Assembly: GCF_000186865.1 (NCBI RefSeq)
Contig: NW_008705566.1
Coordinates: 790,432-854,431 of the forward strand
DNA length: 64,000 nt
Origin: Aureococcus anophagefferens
Lineage: Eukaryota > Sar > Pelagophyceae > Pelagomonadales > Pelagomonadaceae
Direction: 5' to 3'
This document shows, piece after piece, positions 46,921-57,015 of the stretch. The notes beneath the pieces are model-generated. The model was given only the letters and a program-made list of their open reading frames with translations. It had not been told where the DNA came from and made no database searches. Within the stretch, counting starts at the first letter, position 1; every line of letters starts with the position of its first letter. Both the position numbers and the translations under genes were made by a program.

Positions 46921-48072
46921 ATGGGTGACGGCTCCTGGAGCATGAGTAAGCTCGACCAGCAGGCCATGGTCATGTCCATGGCGGCCGAGCACAGCAAGTT
47001 CCTCCAGTTCCTCATGCGCCGCGCCGTCGACTGGACCGACGACGAGGATCCCTGGACCGAGCGCCTCCCGCGCGTCGAGGGCGCGGCGAGCCCGGGCGAA
47101 AGCGCGGCCGACGCGCTGGCCGTCGACCCCTGGCGCGCGTCGCCGCGCGCGTCGCCGCGCGCGCCGCCGCCGCGCCGCCACACCTACGCGCCGCGCGACG
47201 GCGACGACTTCGACTTCGACGGCGCGTCGCCGTCGCCGCGGCCCCAGAGCGGCGGCGGCCGCGCGCGGCCGCGCGCCGCGAGCGACGTCGCGCCGTCGCG
47301 CGGCGCGCCGGGCCGCGCGCCGGCGCCGCGGCGCCACCGGTCCTGGAGCCTCGGGCAGGCGCCCGACGACGCCGCCCCCCGCGGCGGCGGCGGCGACGAC
47401 GACGCGCGCGCGGACGCGGCGGCGTCCCTGGCGCCGTCGCCGCCGGCGCGCCCCCGCGTCGCGGCGCGCATCGCGAGCGCCCTCCGGCGCCCGCGCGCGA
47501 GCCTCAGCGGCCGCCTCCGGTCCGCCGGTTCCGGGACGTTCTGGCCGCGGCGGCCCGCGTCCGCGTCCGCGACGTCGCGGCGCCAGCCGCGGCGCTCCTT
47601 CGACGCCTCGACGGCGGCCTCGCCGCGCGCCACGCCGGCGCGGCCGGCGCCCGCGCCGCGGGTCGTCGGCGCCGACGCGCGCTCGCCGGCGCCGCCGAGC
47701 GCCGCGGCGCCCGTCGAGCTCCCCGTCGAGCTCTCCGTCGAGGCCGTTTCGCGCGCGGCCTCGCCGCGCGCGGCCTCGCCGCCGCCCATCGAGCTCCCGG
47801 CCCTCCAGGACGCGCGGTCCGAGCCGCGGGCCGACCCGGCGACGCCGCGGGCCCTCGCCGCCGCGGCCGCGTCGCCGCGCGCCATCGCGACGCCGCGCCG
47901 CGTCGTCGCGCTCCTCGCCGCGAGCCGCCTCGCGTCGCCGAGCACGCCGAGCCGCGCGCCGCCGTGCGGCGGCGACGGCCCGGCCCTGCCCCAGTCCCCC
48001 GCCGACCTCACGCTCACGCGCGCCGACGACCCCGAAGGCCGCCTGAGCCCGCCGCCGATCCCCGTCATGTAG
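46921..48072 (+). CDS. Unknown Pro/Ala/Ser/Arg-rich protein
   Basis: This 383-aa protein starts at ATG 46921 (MGDGSWSMSKLDQQ). The first about 50 residues are ordered and non-repetitive (AAEHSKFLQFLMRRAVDW, TDDEDPWTERL). The rest is low-complexity, rich in SPRA and RRP units, with many SP/TP sites, and probably disordered and phosphorylated. It ends LSPPPIPVM. Orientation and 108-bp spacing from the previous gene are like those of other neighbours. No family recognised. Confidence 0.55.
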   Translation: MGDGSWSMSKLDQQAMVMSMAAEHSKFLQFLMRRAVDWTDDEDPWTERLPRVEGAASPGESAADALAVDPWRASPRASPRAPPPRRHTYAPRDGDDFDFDGASPSPRPQSGGGRARPRAASDVAPSRGAPGRAPAPRRHRSWSLGQAPDDAAPRGGGGDDDARADAAASLAPSPPARPRVAARIASALRRPRASLSGRLRSAGSGTFWPRRPASASATSRRQPRRSFDASTAASPRATPARPAPAPRVVGADARSPAPPSAAAPVELPVELSVEAVSRAASPRAASPPPIELPALQDARSEPRADPATPRALAAAAASPRAIATPRRVVALLAASRLASPSTPSRAPPCGGDGPALPQSPADLTLTRADDPEGRLSPPPIPVM

Positions 48073-48123
48073 CGCCGCCGCGCACTCACCGCCCCTCCCT
48101 GTCTGTGCTAAAGAATGAAGCCC

Positions 48124-49407
48124 TTAGTAGTCGCCGTCCGTCCTCTCCGACTGGTAGATTTCCTCGTAGGCTCGCAGCGAGGCCGCGCCTTCGGCGACGT
48201 CGCTCTCGGAGAAACCCGTGAGATCGGCCAGCGCGGCGGGCCACACCGGCTTGAGCCTGGACCGAGACCGGACCGCGAAGACGATCTCCGCTGCCGCACG
48301 AGCCTGATGATTCGGCATGAAGAAGCGATCGTCGTTTTCCAGGTGGTACGCGACCACGCGGCAGAGATCAGAGGCGTCTCTTTGGAGAGAACGCCTGAAG
48401 AACTTGCTGCCGAGGCATGACCGCTTTGACCCATCAAATCTGACGAGGTAGTCCGTTTCCTCGAAGACGAGACCGTTGGTGGTACGGAGGTAGTAGTCGA
48501 CGAAGTGGTCCGGCGCCGGGATGAGGCAGCGCCAGCCGACGAGGCGCGCGAACGCCGCGCCGCACGTCGCCGTGGAGAGCGGCGTTGCGCGCCGGAGGTG
48601 CAGGAATCGGGCGTCGGTGAAGCCGACGCGGCCGTTTTCGCCGGGGCCGTCGCAGCCGTGAAGCACGGCCGAGAGCTTGAGCGCTCCGACGCAGAGAAAC
48701 AGCGAGACGTCGTGGAGCGGGTCTCCGTCGCGGCGCCCGACCTCGCGACCGAATCGCTCGAGCACCTCGTTCGGGTCCGTGCCGGCGCGGTTCAGGCGAT
48801 GCCAGAGGGAATGGACGGCGTAGCCGGCGTGGTGCGCGACGATCAGGGGCGCGAAGCACATCTTGCAGTGGTCTTCGAGGAACTTGCGCCAGAGCGCGTG
48901 GCGGTGGCCCTCGCGCCAACCTCGCAAAGCACCTTGGTCGAGCTTCGGGCCCGTGGCGGCCGCGGCCGCGACGAGGCGATCGACGGCCCGCGTCGACGGT
49001 TCCCCGGCGCGCTCGCGGCGGCGCCGCGCGCGCGCGTCCTCGATCTCGTCGGCGTCGCCGGCGGGCGGGTCCTCGAGGACGAACGGCAGCACGCCGCGGA
49101 GGACGATCACCTCGGGGCCCCGCCTCTGAGTCCGCGAGAGCCGGTGGCAGCGCAGAACCTCGCGCACGACGAGCCGCACGGACCCCGGCAGCAGGCGGCC
49201 GTAGTCGCGAAGGTGCTCGCCGTTGCCGTGGCGGGCGTACAGGCACGCCGACGGACCGATGCGCGCTGCATCACCGTCGCCATCGTCGCCGCCGAGCCTG
49301 TAAGGATAGGAGAAATCGACCTTGTCGAGCTCATGCCGCCCGATCCGTTGCCCCACCTGCATGTTATCGTCGAGCGGGTGAGACAGCATTCCTTCCAATA
49401 GTTCCAT
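48124..49407 (-). CDS. Unknown soluble protein
   Basis: This 427-aa protein starts at ATG 49407 (MELLEGMLSHPLDDNMQ); the frame remains open upstream for thousands of bases as a shadow of the repeat gene. Conserved-looking parts are DFSYPYRLGGDDGDGDA, WRKFLEDHCKMCFAPLIVAH, PLHDVSLFLCVGALKLSAVL, GAAFARLVGWRCLIPAPDHF and VDYYLRTTNGLVF. Coding GC is moderate. It could be a helical, cyclin-like or ankyrin-free scaffold; I do not recognise it. The start lies in a short direct repeat (CCTTCCAATAGTTCCATT), which duplicates the first residues. Confidence 0.58.
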   Translation of the reverse strand: MELLEGMLSHPLDDNMQVGQRIGRHELDKVDFSYPYRLGGDDGDGDAARIGPSACLYARHGNGEHLRDYGRLLPGSVRLVVREVLRCHRLSRTQRRGPEVIVLRGVLPFVLEDPPAGDADEIEDARARRRRERAGEPSTRAVDRLVAAAAATGPKLDQGALRGWREGHRHALWRKFLEDHCKMCFAPLIVAHHAGYAVHSLWHRLNRAGTDPNEVLERFGREVGRRDGDPLHDVSLFLCVGALKLSAVLHGCDGPGENGRVGFTDARFLHLRRATPLSTATCGAAFARLVGWRCLIPAPDHFVDYYLRTTNGLVFEETDYLVRFDGSKRSCLGSKFFRRSLQRDASDLCRVVAYHLENDDRFFMPNHQARAAAEIVFAVRSRSRLKPVWPAALADLTGFSESDVAEGAASLRAYEEIYQSERTDGDY

Positions 49408-49566
49408 TCCTTCCAATAGTTCAAACGCTGCGCAAGCGTTCAAACACCGGGCACATGCTCTAGGACACAGGACAAAGATGACCTCAAGGTGCTGTTTTGG
49501 TTTTATATCATTGCCAACGCGACGCTCTCCGGCCTGCGAGCACCTGGGGTGCGCCCCGGCCGGCGG

Positions 49567-52500
49567 ATGAGCGCGGGCGAGCCGCGTCAGTTCGGCGTCA
49601 AGGTCAAGGACGACTACTACGTCTGCCACATCGGCGACTCCGAGGCGCGGTCCTTCAACGTCTCCACCGATCAGCTGCAGTCGCACCGCGTGAAGCCCGG
49701 CAGCCCCTACGCGGAGAAGGTCGGCGCCGTCATGGGCGGCCTCGAGGGCACGAGCCCGCCGGCGGGCGACGTCGACGACTCGGCGCTCATCGCCGTGCCC
49801 GACGACGCCGCGGCCGCGGAGGAGCCCGTCGAGGAGATCGCGGACGCCGTCGGCCGGCCGCAGCGCTACGACAGCGTCATGTACATCCCGACGGACGACC
49901 TCGAGATCGAGCGGCAGAGCATCCGCCAGGCGACGGCGCAGGCCCCGCCGAAACCGGCGGCGGAGCGGGCCCCGCCGCCGCCCGCCGCCTCCCACGAGGA
50001 GCGCAAGGACCTCGTCCCCGTGCCGGGCCACGCGCCGCCGGGCTACCACGAGCAGCGCGGCGGCATGATGCCCGAGCACCACGCGGCGCCGAGCCACCAG
50101 CACCACGCGCCGGTCATGGGCCACGCGCCCGCCGGAGCCGGCCATCGCTCTGATTTGCTCTATTTGCCGGGCCAGGCGCCGCCGGGCTACCACGAGCAGC
50201 GCGGCGGCATCATGCCAGAGCATCACCAGCCGCCGAGCCACCAGCACCACGCGCCGGTCATGGGCCACGCACCGCCTGCGGCCGGCCATCGCGCCGACAT
50301 CGCGATGGTGCCGGGCCAGGCGCCGCCGGGCTATCACGAGCAGCGCGGCGGCATCATGCCCGAGTACCATCCGCCGCCCGCGGGCTACCACGAGCAGCGC
50401 GGCGGCATCATGCCGGAGCATCACCAGCCGCCGAGCCATCAGCACCACGCGCCGGTCATGGGCCACGCGCCGCCCGCGGCCGGCCATCGCGCCGACATCG
50501 CGATGGTGCCGGGCCAGGCGCCGCCGGGCTACCACGAGCAGCGCGGCGGCATGATGCCCGAGCACCACGCGGCGCCGAGCCACCAGCACCACGCGCCGGT
50601 CATGGGCCACGCGCCCGCCGGAGCCGGCCATCGCTCTGATTTGCTCTATTTGCCAGGCCACGCGCCGCCGGGCTACCACGAGCAGCGCGGCGGCATCATG
50701 CCCGAGCATCACCAGCCGCCGAGCCACCAGCACCACGCGCCGGTCATGGGCCACGCGCCGCCCGCGGCCGGCCATCGCGCCGACATTGCGCCGGTCCACG
50801 GCCAGGCGCCGCCGGGCTACCACGAGCAGCGAGGTCGCATCATGCCCGAGTACCATCCGCCGCCCGCGGGCTACCACGAGCAGCGCGGCGGCATCATGCC
50901 GGAGCATCACCAGCCGCCGAGCCATCAGCACCACGCGCCGGTCATGGGCCACGCGCCGCCCGCGGCCGGCCATCGCGCCGACATCGCGATGGTGCCGGGC
51001 CAGGCGCCGCCGGGCTACCACGAGCAGCGCGGCGGCATCATGCCCGAATATCACCAGCCGCCGAGCCACCAGCACCACGCGCCGGTCGTGGGCCACGCGC
51101 CTCCGGCGGCGGGGCATCGCCCGGACATTCCGATCATTCCGGGCCACGCGCCGCCGGGCTACCACGAGCAGCGCGCCGGCATCCTGCCCGAGTACCACGC
51201 GCCGCCCGCCGGCTATCACGAGCAACGGGGCGGCATCATGCCGGAGTATCATGGGCCGCCGCCGAGTTATCACGAGCAGCGCGGAGACATCGTGCCAGTC
51301 CATCACGCGCCGCCCGCCGGCTACCACGAACAGCGTGGGGGAATCATGCCTGAGTATCAGCAGCCGCCCGCGGGCTACCACGAGCAGCGCGCCGGTATCA
51401 TGCCTGAGCACCACGCGGCGCCGAGTCATCAGCATCACGCGCCGGTCATGGGCCACGCGCCCCCCGGAGCCGGCCATCGCGCCAATACGCCGATCATACA
51501 TCAGCAGCCGCCCGCGGGCTACCACGAACAGCGCAGTGGAATGATGCCCGAGTACCACCAGCCGCCGAGCCATCAGCATCACGCGCCGGTGATGGGCCAC
51601 GCGCCGCCCGGCGCCGGCCATCGCGCGGATCTGCCGATCGTCCCGGGCCAGGCGCCGCCGGACTACCACGAGCAGCGCAGTGGAATGATGCCCGAGCACC
51701 ACCAGCCGCCGAGCCATCAGCATCACGCGCCGGTGATGGGCCACGCGCCGCCCGGCGCCGGCCATCGCGCGGATCTGCCGATCGTCCCGGGCCAGGCGCC
51801 GCCGGACTACCACGAGCAGCGCGCCGGCATGATGCCCGAGCACCACGCGGCGCCGAGCCAAGCGCACCACGCGCCGGTGATGGGCCACGCGCCGCCCGGC
51901 GCCGGCCATCGCGCGGATCTGCCGATCGTCCCGGGCCAGGCGCCGCCGGACTACCACGAGCAGCGCGCCGGCATGATGCCCGAGCACCACGCGGCGCCGA
52001 GCCACGCGCACCACGCGCCGGTCATGGGCCACGCGCCGCCCGGCGCGGGCCACCGGCCGAATCTCCCGACCGTCGACCAGAAGCCGCCGCCCGGCTCCCA
52101 CGAGCAGCGCGCGGACCTGGTCCCGGAGCAGCGGCCCCGCGGGGACGCCGTCGAGCCCAAGCACGACCACCACGCGCCGGTCATGAACCCGTCGCCGCCC
52201 ATCGACGGCCTCTCGGCCGCGGACGCGTACGCCGTCGGCCGCGCGAACAACTTCGACGCGAAGCGCGGCGACGCGCTCACCTTCGAGAACGACGACTTCA
52301 AGGTCAAGAAGCCCGCGCTGTCGAAGAAGACGCCGAAGAAGACGCCGAAGAAGAAGGCCAAGGCCGCCAAGGTCGCGCCGCAGCCGGCGGAGCCCGAGCC
52401 GACGGCCGAGGAGATGCGCCTCGAAGCCAAGCGCGCCCTGGCCGAGAGCAAGCGGCCGGCGCCGGCGCCCGCCGCGGCGCCCGTCGTCATCGACCTCGAG

Positions 52501-53010
52501 GCCGAGGCCACGCCGACGGCGAGCCCGCGGCCCATGTCGGCCGCGTCGCCGGGCTGGAACCCGCGGAGCGCGATGAAGCCGTCGGAGCTGCCCCTCTTCG
52601 ACGAGATCGAGGAGTCCTGGCTCGGCGTGAGCTTCTCCGAGGACCAGGAGCTCGACGACGTCGGCAGCCCGCGGAAGCCCGGCGCGCGCGGCGGCGGCGC
52701 CGCCGGCGCCGCGCCCGAGACCGCGCCCGACTACGACGGCCACAAGGTGACGACGTGGATCTGCGAGCAGCACGGCCTGCGCCTCGACCCGACGCCGCCG
52801 CCGACGCCGGGCGACACGGGCCGGCGCGGCGCGCCGGACCCGGCGCCGCCCTGGCCCAACACGTCCGCCGTCGAGACCGCGCGCCTCTGCGCGACGCTGT
52901 CCGAGTCGCTCTTCCCGCCGGCCGCGACGACGTCCTACGCGCTCTTCAGCGCGTCGGCGCCCCTCGTCGAGGAGCGCGAGGCGTCGCCGCGGTCCGTGAC
53001 CGTCCCGCCG

Positions 53011-53055
<45 letters not shown>

Positions 53056-53457
53056 CCGAGCCCGCTCGGCTCCGTCGCGTCGTCCTGCTTCGACGACGCG
53101 CTGGAGAAGGCCAAGACCGCGCGCGCCGTGAGCCGCCGCGCGAGCCCGGGCGAGCCCAAGAAGCGGCCGCCCAAGTCGAGCCCGGGCAAGGCGCGCTTCA
53201 AGCTCCTGCCCGCCGTCGCGGGCGCCGGCGACGGCGCCGCGCCCGCGCGGCCCTGGTCGAGCGTCGGCCTGCGGCCCACGTCGCCCGCGTCGCCGAAGCT
53301 GCCCATCGTGCCGCTCGTCATGTCGCCCGACTCGACGTCCCAGGCGCTGGGGTCCTTCGACGACATGTGCAACGCGCTCACGCCCAAATCCCCGCCGCTC
53401 CCGAAGCTCGCGTCGCCGCCGGGAAGCGCCGCGCGCGCCGCGCTCGACGCGTTCTAG
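49567..53457 (+). CDS. Large His/Pro/Gln-rich tandem-repeat protein
   Basis: This 1296-aa protein starts at ATG 49567 (MSAGEPRQFGVKVKDDYYV). Residues 1-150 form a non-repetitive head (VCHIGDSEARSFNVSTDQLQ). Residues about 150-870 are tandem repeats: about 19 YHEQR-type cores (GYHEQRGGIMPE) alternating with about 13 HHAPVMGHAPPAAGHRADI blocks; a full unit is about 48 aa (144 bp). The C-terminal third has Lys-rich (KKTPKKTPKKKAKAAK) and acidic EPEPEP stretches, and ends with a Pro/Ser-rich tail. No signal peptide is evident. His-rich repeats could bind metals or phase-separate with pH; this is inference. Confidence 0.75.
50020..52190. repeat. ~144-bp coding tandem repeat array
   Basis: A long array of nearly identical units encodes GYHEQR(G)GIMPE, HHQPPSHQHHAPVMGHAP and AAGHRADIAMVPGQ. 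Several units are shortened to the YHEQR half. Some copies are identical over 100 bp or more, pointing to recent expansion or gene conversion. The array is in frame throughout. Confidence 0.92.
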
Positions 53458-53709
53458 GCGCGCGCGGCCCGCGGGGGCGGCGCGACCGCGACCCCCTTCT
53501 TCCCGAAACCCCGCCCCCCCTCCCCGCGAGTAGCTGCGCCCGTCGATATCTGGGAGGTGTCCGCCGAAGGAGCACTGCAAGCCGACGGCATCAGCACATG
53601 CCTCGCCAACAAAGCGTTGCGGCAGCTCAGCCGATTCGACACCGCCAACCGCAGCGGCCTGCCGTCGCGTCCGCGAGCGGCCACCGCAGCGGCAGTCGCA
53701 TCCGCGGAC

Positions 53710-54789
53710 ATGGCCGCCATGGAGACGACGGAGGCGCCGCAGGTCATCGAGCACCAGCACCAGTCGCTCAACTTCACGCCGTACGAGACCAAGTGGGTGC
53801 CCTGCAGCGCGCGCTTCGTGTGCTGCGGCATCAGCCCCAAGGCCAAGGGCGTGCTCCAGATCTACGAGCTCAAGGGCGGGAAGATGGAGGTCGTCGCGGA
53901 GAAGACGCACGACTGCGGCCTCAAGTGCGGGACGTTCGGCGCGTCGTCGCTCGGCGAGCGGTCGTTGGCGACGGGCGACTACAAGGGCGGCCTGCACGTC
54001 TTCGACCTCGAGCGGCTGGACGCGCCGACCTTCTCCGTGCCGGGTGCCCACAAGGCGATCATCAACGGCATCGACGGCGTCGGCGGCCTGGGCATCGGCG
54101 GCGGCGCGCCGGAGCTCGTCACGGGGTCGCGCGACGGCTGCGTCCGCGTCTGGGACCCGCGCGTCCGGGAGCCCGTCGTCTCGCTGGAGCCCGTCGAGGG
54201 CCAGCCCGTGCGCGACTGCTGGTGCGCGGCCTTTGGGAACTCCGTCGGCGACGAGCGCGTCGTCGCCGCGGGCTACGACAACGGCGACGTCAAGCTCTTC
54301 GACCTCCGGACCAACGCCATGCGCTGGGAGACGAACGCGTCCAACGGCGTCACCTGCGTCGAGTTCGACCGCAAGGACATCGAGATGAACAAGCTTGTAG
54401 TGACGACCCTCGAGTCGCGGTTCCGCGTCTTCGACCTCCGGACGCAGCACGCGGACGACGGCTTCGCGCACTGCACGGAGAAGGCCCACAAGGCCACGGT
54501 CTGGCTCGCGCGCCACCTGCCCCAGAACCGCGACGTCTTCATGACCGGCGGCGGCAACGGCGGCTTCAACCTCTACGCCTACCACTACCCGAAGAAGCGG
54601 ACGGCGACGCACAAGGACAACGCGCCCGTCGGCGTTCCGGGCACGGTCGAGCTCCTCAACTCGCGCGTCATCTCGACGCAGCCCATCGTCTCCTTCGACT
54701 GGTCCCCGGACAAGGAGGGCCTCGCCGTGCTCTCCTGCCTCGACCAGACGCTCCGCGTCTACATCTGCACGAAGCTCGACCGGTACTGA
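53710..54789 (+). CDS. WDR92: WD40 protein WDR92/DNAAF10 (dynein axonemal assembly factor)
   Basis: This 359-aa protein matches WDR92 (Monad) over its length: PQVIEHQHQSLNFTPYETKW, VPCSARFVCCG, SLATGDYKGGLHVFDLE, AHKAIINGIDG, ELVTGSRDGCVRVWDPR, LVVTTLESRFRVFDLRTQ, EKAHKATVWLARHLPQNRD and MTGGGNGGFNLYAYHYP. It forms a WD40 propeller and, in other species, works with the R2TP/prefoldin-like complex to preassemble axonemal dyneins in the cytoplasm. Start ATG 53710; a second ATG lies three codons later. It supports the presence of a flagellum. Confidence 0.92.
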   Translation: MAAMETTEAPQVIEHQHQSLNFTPYETKWVPCSARFVCCGISPKAKGVLQIYELKGGKMEVVAEKTHDCGLKCGTFGASSLGERSLATGDYKGGLHVFDLERLDAPTFSVPGAHKAIINGIDGVGGLGIGGGAPELVTGSRDGCVRVWDPRVREPVVSLEPVEGQPVRDCWCAAFGNSVGDERVVAAGYDNGDVKLFDLRTNAMRWETNASNGVTCVEFDRKDIEMNKLVVTTLESRFRVFDLRTQHADDGFAHCTEKAHKATVWLARHLPQNRDVFMTGGGNGGFNLYAYHYPKKRTATHKDNAPVGVPGTVELLNSRVISTQPIVSFDWSPDKEGLAVLSCLDQTLRVYICTKLDRY

Positions 54790-55014
54790 GGCCCCGCCGC
54801 CGGGGAGCCGCGCCCGGCCATTTTCTAACGGACGTCGGGGTTTTCTTGTTCTTCGCGAGATTTGGGGCCTTTCGGAGGCCTTTCGTCCTCTCGGCGCCTG
54901 CCCAAGTGCCTGCCCAGGCCTAGGCAAGTGCCTAGGCAGGTTGAAGACATAGTTGAAGACGTGCTTGAAGACGCCGAACGCGGTCACGATGTGGCAGCCC
55001 GCGTGATCCTCGGC
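54790..55014. other. Short intergenic region with CCTAGGCA-type palindromes and TTGAAGAC repeats
   Basis: Between the two WD40 genes lies a cluster of overlapping short repeats: GTGCCTGCCCAGG and GTGCCTAGGCAGG units (about 54898-54942), followed by TTGAAGAC three times (about 54941-54970). It lies directly upstream of the next start codon and could be regulatory; no function is shown. Confidence 0.5.
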
Positions 55015-55966
55015 ATGGGGAGCGCGCCGAGCACGCGCTGCAGCGAGTGCCGCCTGCTGGCGACGGGCCGCATCCACAACATCGCCATCGCGCGCGACGG
55101 CACGCGCATCGTCTCCGGCGGCGAGGGCTGCGAGTCGCGCGTCTGGGACGGCACGGGGACGGTGACGACGGTCATCGGCGACAGCGTCAAGAGCTGCGCC
55201 TTCAGCCGCGACGGCGCGCGGCTGCTCACGGGCGGCTGGGACAACTGCGCGCGGCTCTGGGACGCGGCGTCCGGCGCGCTCGAGCGCACGTTCGAGGGCC
55301 ACGGCGGCGCGGTCTACGGCTGCGCGTTCGCGGACGGCGGCGACGGCCGCCTCGTCACGGGGTCGCGGGACCGCACGGCGCGCGTCTGGGACTCGGCCTC
55401 GGGCGCCGTGCTCGCGACGCACGGCGGCCACGGCGAGAGCGTCACCTGCTGCGCGCTCAGCGACGCGCGCGGCGCGTCGGGCTCCTGGGACCGGGGCGTC
55501 CGCGTCTGGAGCGCGGCCACGGGCGAGCTCCACGTCGTCCTCGAGGGCCACGGCGGCGGTCGGCGTGCCCGCGTCCCCGCGCGCCTCCGCCCGGAAACGA
55601 CGGACGTCCCTAGGCATCTACAGCGTCGCGTTCAGCCCCGACGGCTCGCGCCTCGTCTCCGGCTCGGAGGACGCGACGGCGCGGTGCTACGACGTCTGGA
55701 CGGGCGCGCCCCTCTTCGTCCTGGCCCACGACCGGACCGTGCGGTGCTGCGCGTTCAGCGACGACGGCGCGTGGATCGTGTCCGCGTCCTACGACGCGAC
55801 GGCGCGCATCTACAACGGCGCCACGGGCGAGGAGGAGACGAAGCTCCGGGGTCACGCGGAGAAGGTGCTGTGCTGCACGTTCTCCCGCGACGGCGAGACG
55901 GTCTTCACGGGCTCCCGCGACGGCACGGTGCGCACGTGGGACGTCGGCCACATCACGAAGTACTAA
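55015..55966 (+). CDS. WD40-repeat propeller protein, two exons
   Basis: Exon 1 begins at ATG 55015 and exon 2 is 55614-55966; together about 298 aa, made almost entirely of WD40 repeats (seven GH...WD units: RIVSGGEGCESRVWDG, LLTGGWDNCARLWDAASG, LVTGSRDRTARVWDSASG, ASGSWDRGVRVWSAATG, LVSGSEDATARCYDVWTG, VSASYDATARIYNGATG, FTGSRDGTVRTWDVGH). The frame change near 55560 is removed by a GT-AG intron 55559-55613 (55 nt), or a GC-AG intron from 55556; both give GHGG(G)IYSVAFSPDG. The propeller is a general interaction platform; the specific role is unknown. Confidence 0.82.
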
Positions 55967-56023
55967 CGATCGCGTTACGGAACGGGGTGTGTGTGCACAG
56001 AGGGGGGGAGTCGGGGCGGCCGC

Positions 56024-56668
56024 TCACGCGTCCTCCCAGTCCACGCGGAGGCCCGCGACCATGAAGTACCGGTGTATTCGCTGGGAGATCTCCTGCTTGA
56101 CGGAGTTGAGGCTCGCGCTCTTGCCCTCGAGCTTGAGGATGATCGTCGGCTGGGCGCCGCCGACGCCGGAGAGGGACACGAGGTCCACGGTGCCGCCCGC
56201 GACGCTCAGGAACGGCCGCACGCCCTCGAGCACCTCGTCGACGGACGCCTCGTCCATGTCCGGCGTGTCCGGCAGGTACTGGACCACGTCGGAGATCTCG
56301 GGGATCGCCTCCTTCAGGCGCCGCTCGAGGCCCATCTTCATCGTCATCGTCGACGACGGGCACGTGCCGCACGCGCCCTCGAGCTCGAGCTTGACGACCG
56401 GGCCCTCGATGCCCGCGATGCGCACGTTGCCCCCGTCGGACATGAGGTAGGGCCGCAGCTCGTCCAAAATCAGCTCCACGTTCTCCCAGGTCAGCGGGAA
56501 CTGCTCGTCGGGCGACAGCACGCGCTCGCCCTCGAAGGGCGACGCCACGGTCTCCGTCATGGACAACGACGTCGTTCGTCGGAGCGGGGCCGCCCCCGGC
56601 CGCCGCGCGGGGCCCGATCGGAACGCATAGGACGCGCCGAGGCAGAGGACGAAGGTCTGGGTCCGCAT
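56024..56668 (-). CDS. Plastid NFU-type iron-sulfur scaffold
   Basis: This 214-aa protein has an N-terminal leader (MRTQTFVLCLGASYAFRSGP) with an ASAFAP-like site, fitting plastid import. Two NFU domains follow. The first (about 55-130) contains VELILDELRPYLMSDGGNV and the cluster-binding CGTCPSS (CxxC). The second (about 140-210) has VDEVLEGVRPFLSVAGGTVD but no CxxC. This arrangement is that of plant plastid NFU1-3, which deliver Fe-S clusters to photosystem I and other plastid proteins. Start ATG 56668. Confidence 0.92.
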   Translation of the reverse strand: MRTQTFVLCLGASYAFRSGPARRPGAAPLRRTTSLSMTETVASPFEGERVLSPDEQFPLTWENVELILDELRPYLMSDGGNVRIAGIEGPVVKLELEGACGTCPSSTMTMKMGLERRLKEAIPEISDVVQYLPDTPDMDEASVDEVLEGVRPFLSVAGGTVDLVSLSGVGGAQPTIILKLEGKSASLNSVKQEISQRIHRYFMVAGLRVDWEDA

Positions 56669-57015
56669 CGCGTCTCGTTGGCGCCGCGGCGTCGAGATGT
56701 CGGGGCGAGTTGCGCTGGCGCCACCAGGTCGTCGATAGATGGCGGACAGCATCACGACGGCAATTTTGGCCATTCGTCGACGACCGCGCGCGCCGGCGCG
56801 CGTCGCGCGGACCTGTGCCCGCACGAGCCGGGGTGCCGCCGCCGGACGAAGCAACCGTGCGTACCTCCCCACGCGCCGCACGGAGCGCCGGGGCTGCCCC
56901 GGCGACGGCGCGCGGTCCGAAGCCGGCGCGTCGGCGCGCCGCGGCTCGGCGACTACAAGATGGAACTTGACTTGGATCGCGCTTACGGCCGCGCGCGCGC
57001 GGGCGCCTCCCCGGC
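56669..57015. other. Intergenic region between NFU and ARP3
   Basis: About 350 bp; holds the NFU upstream region and the ARP3 3' flank (both minus strand). An alternating GC run lies at about 56988-57002. No gene supported. Confidence 0.4.

Noticed and set aside
48124..55617. 2497-codon open minus frame
   Set aside because: Only its last part (49407-48124) has non-repetitive, gene-like composition. The rest is the mirror of the plus-strand repeat and WD40 genes, a GC-bias shadow.
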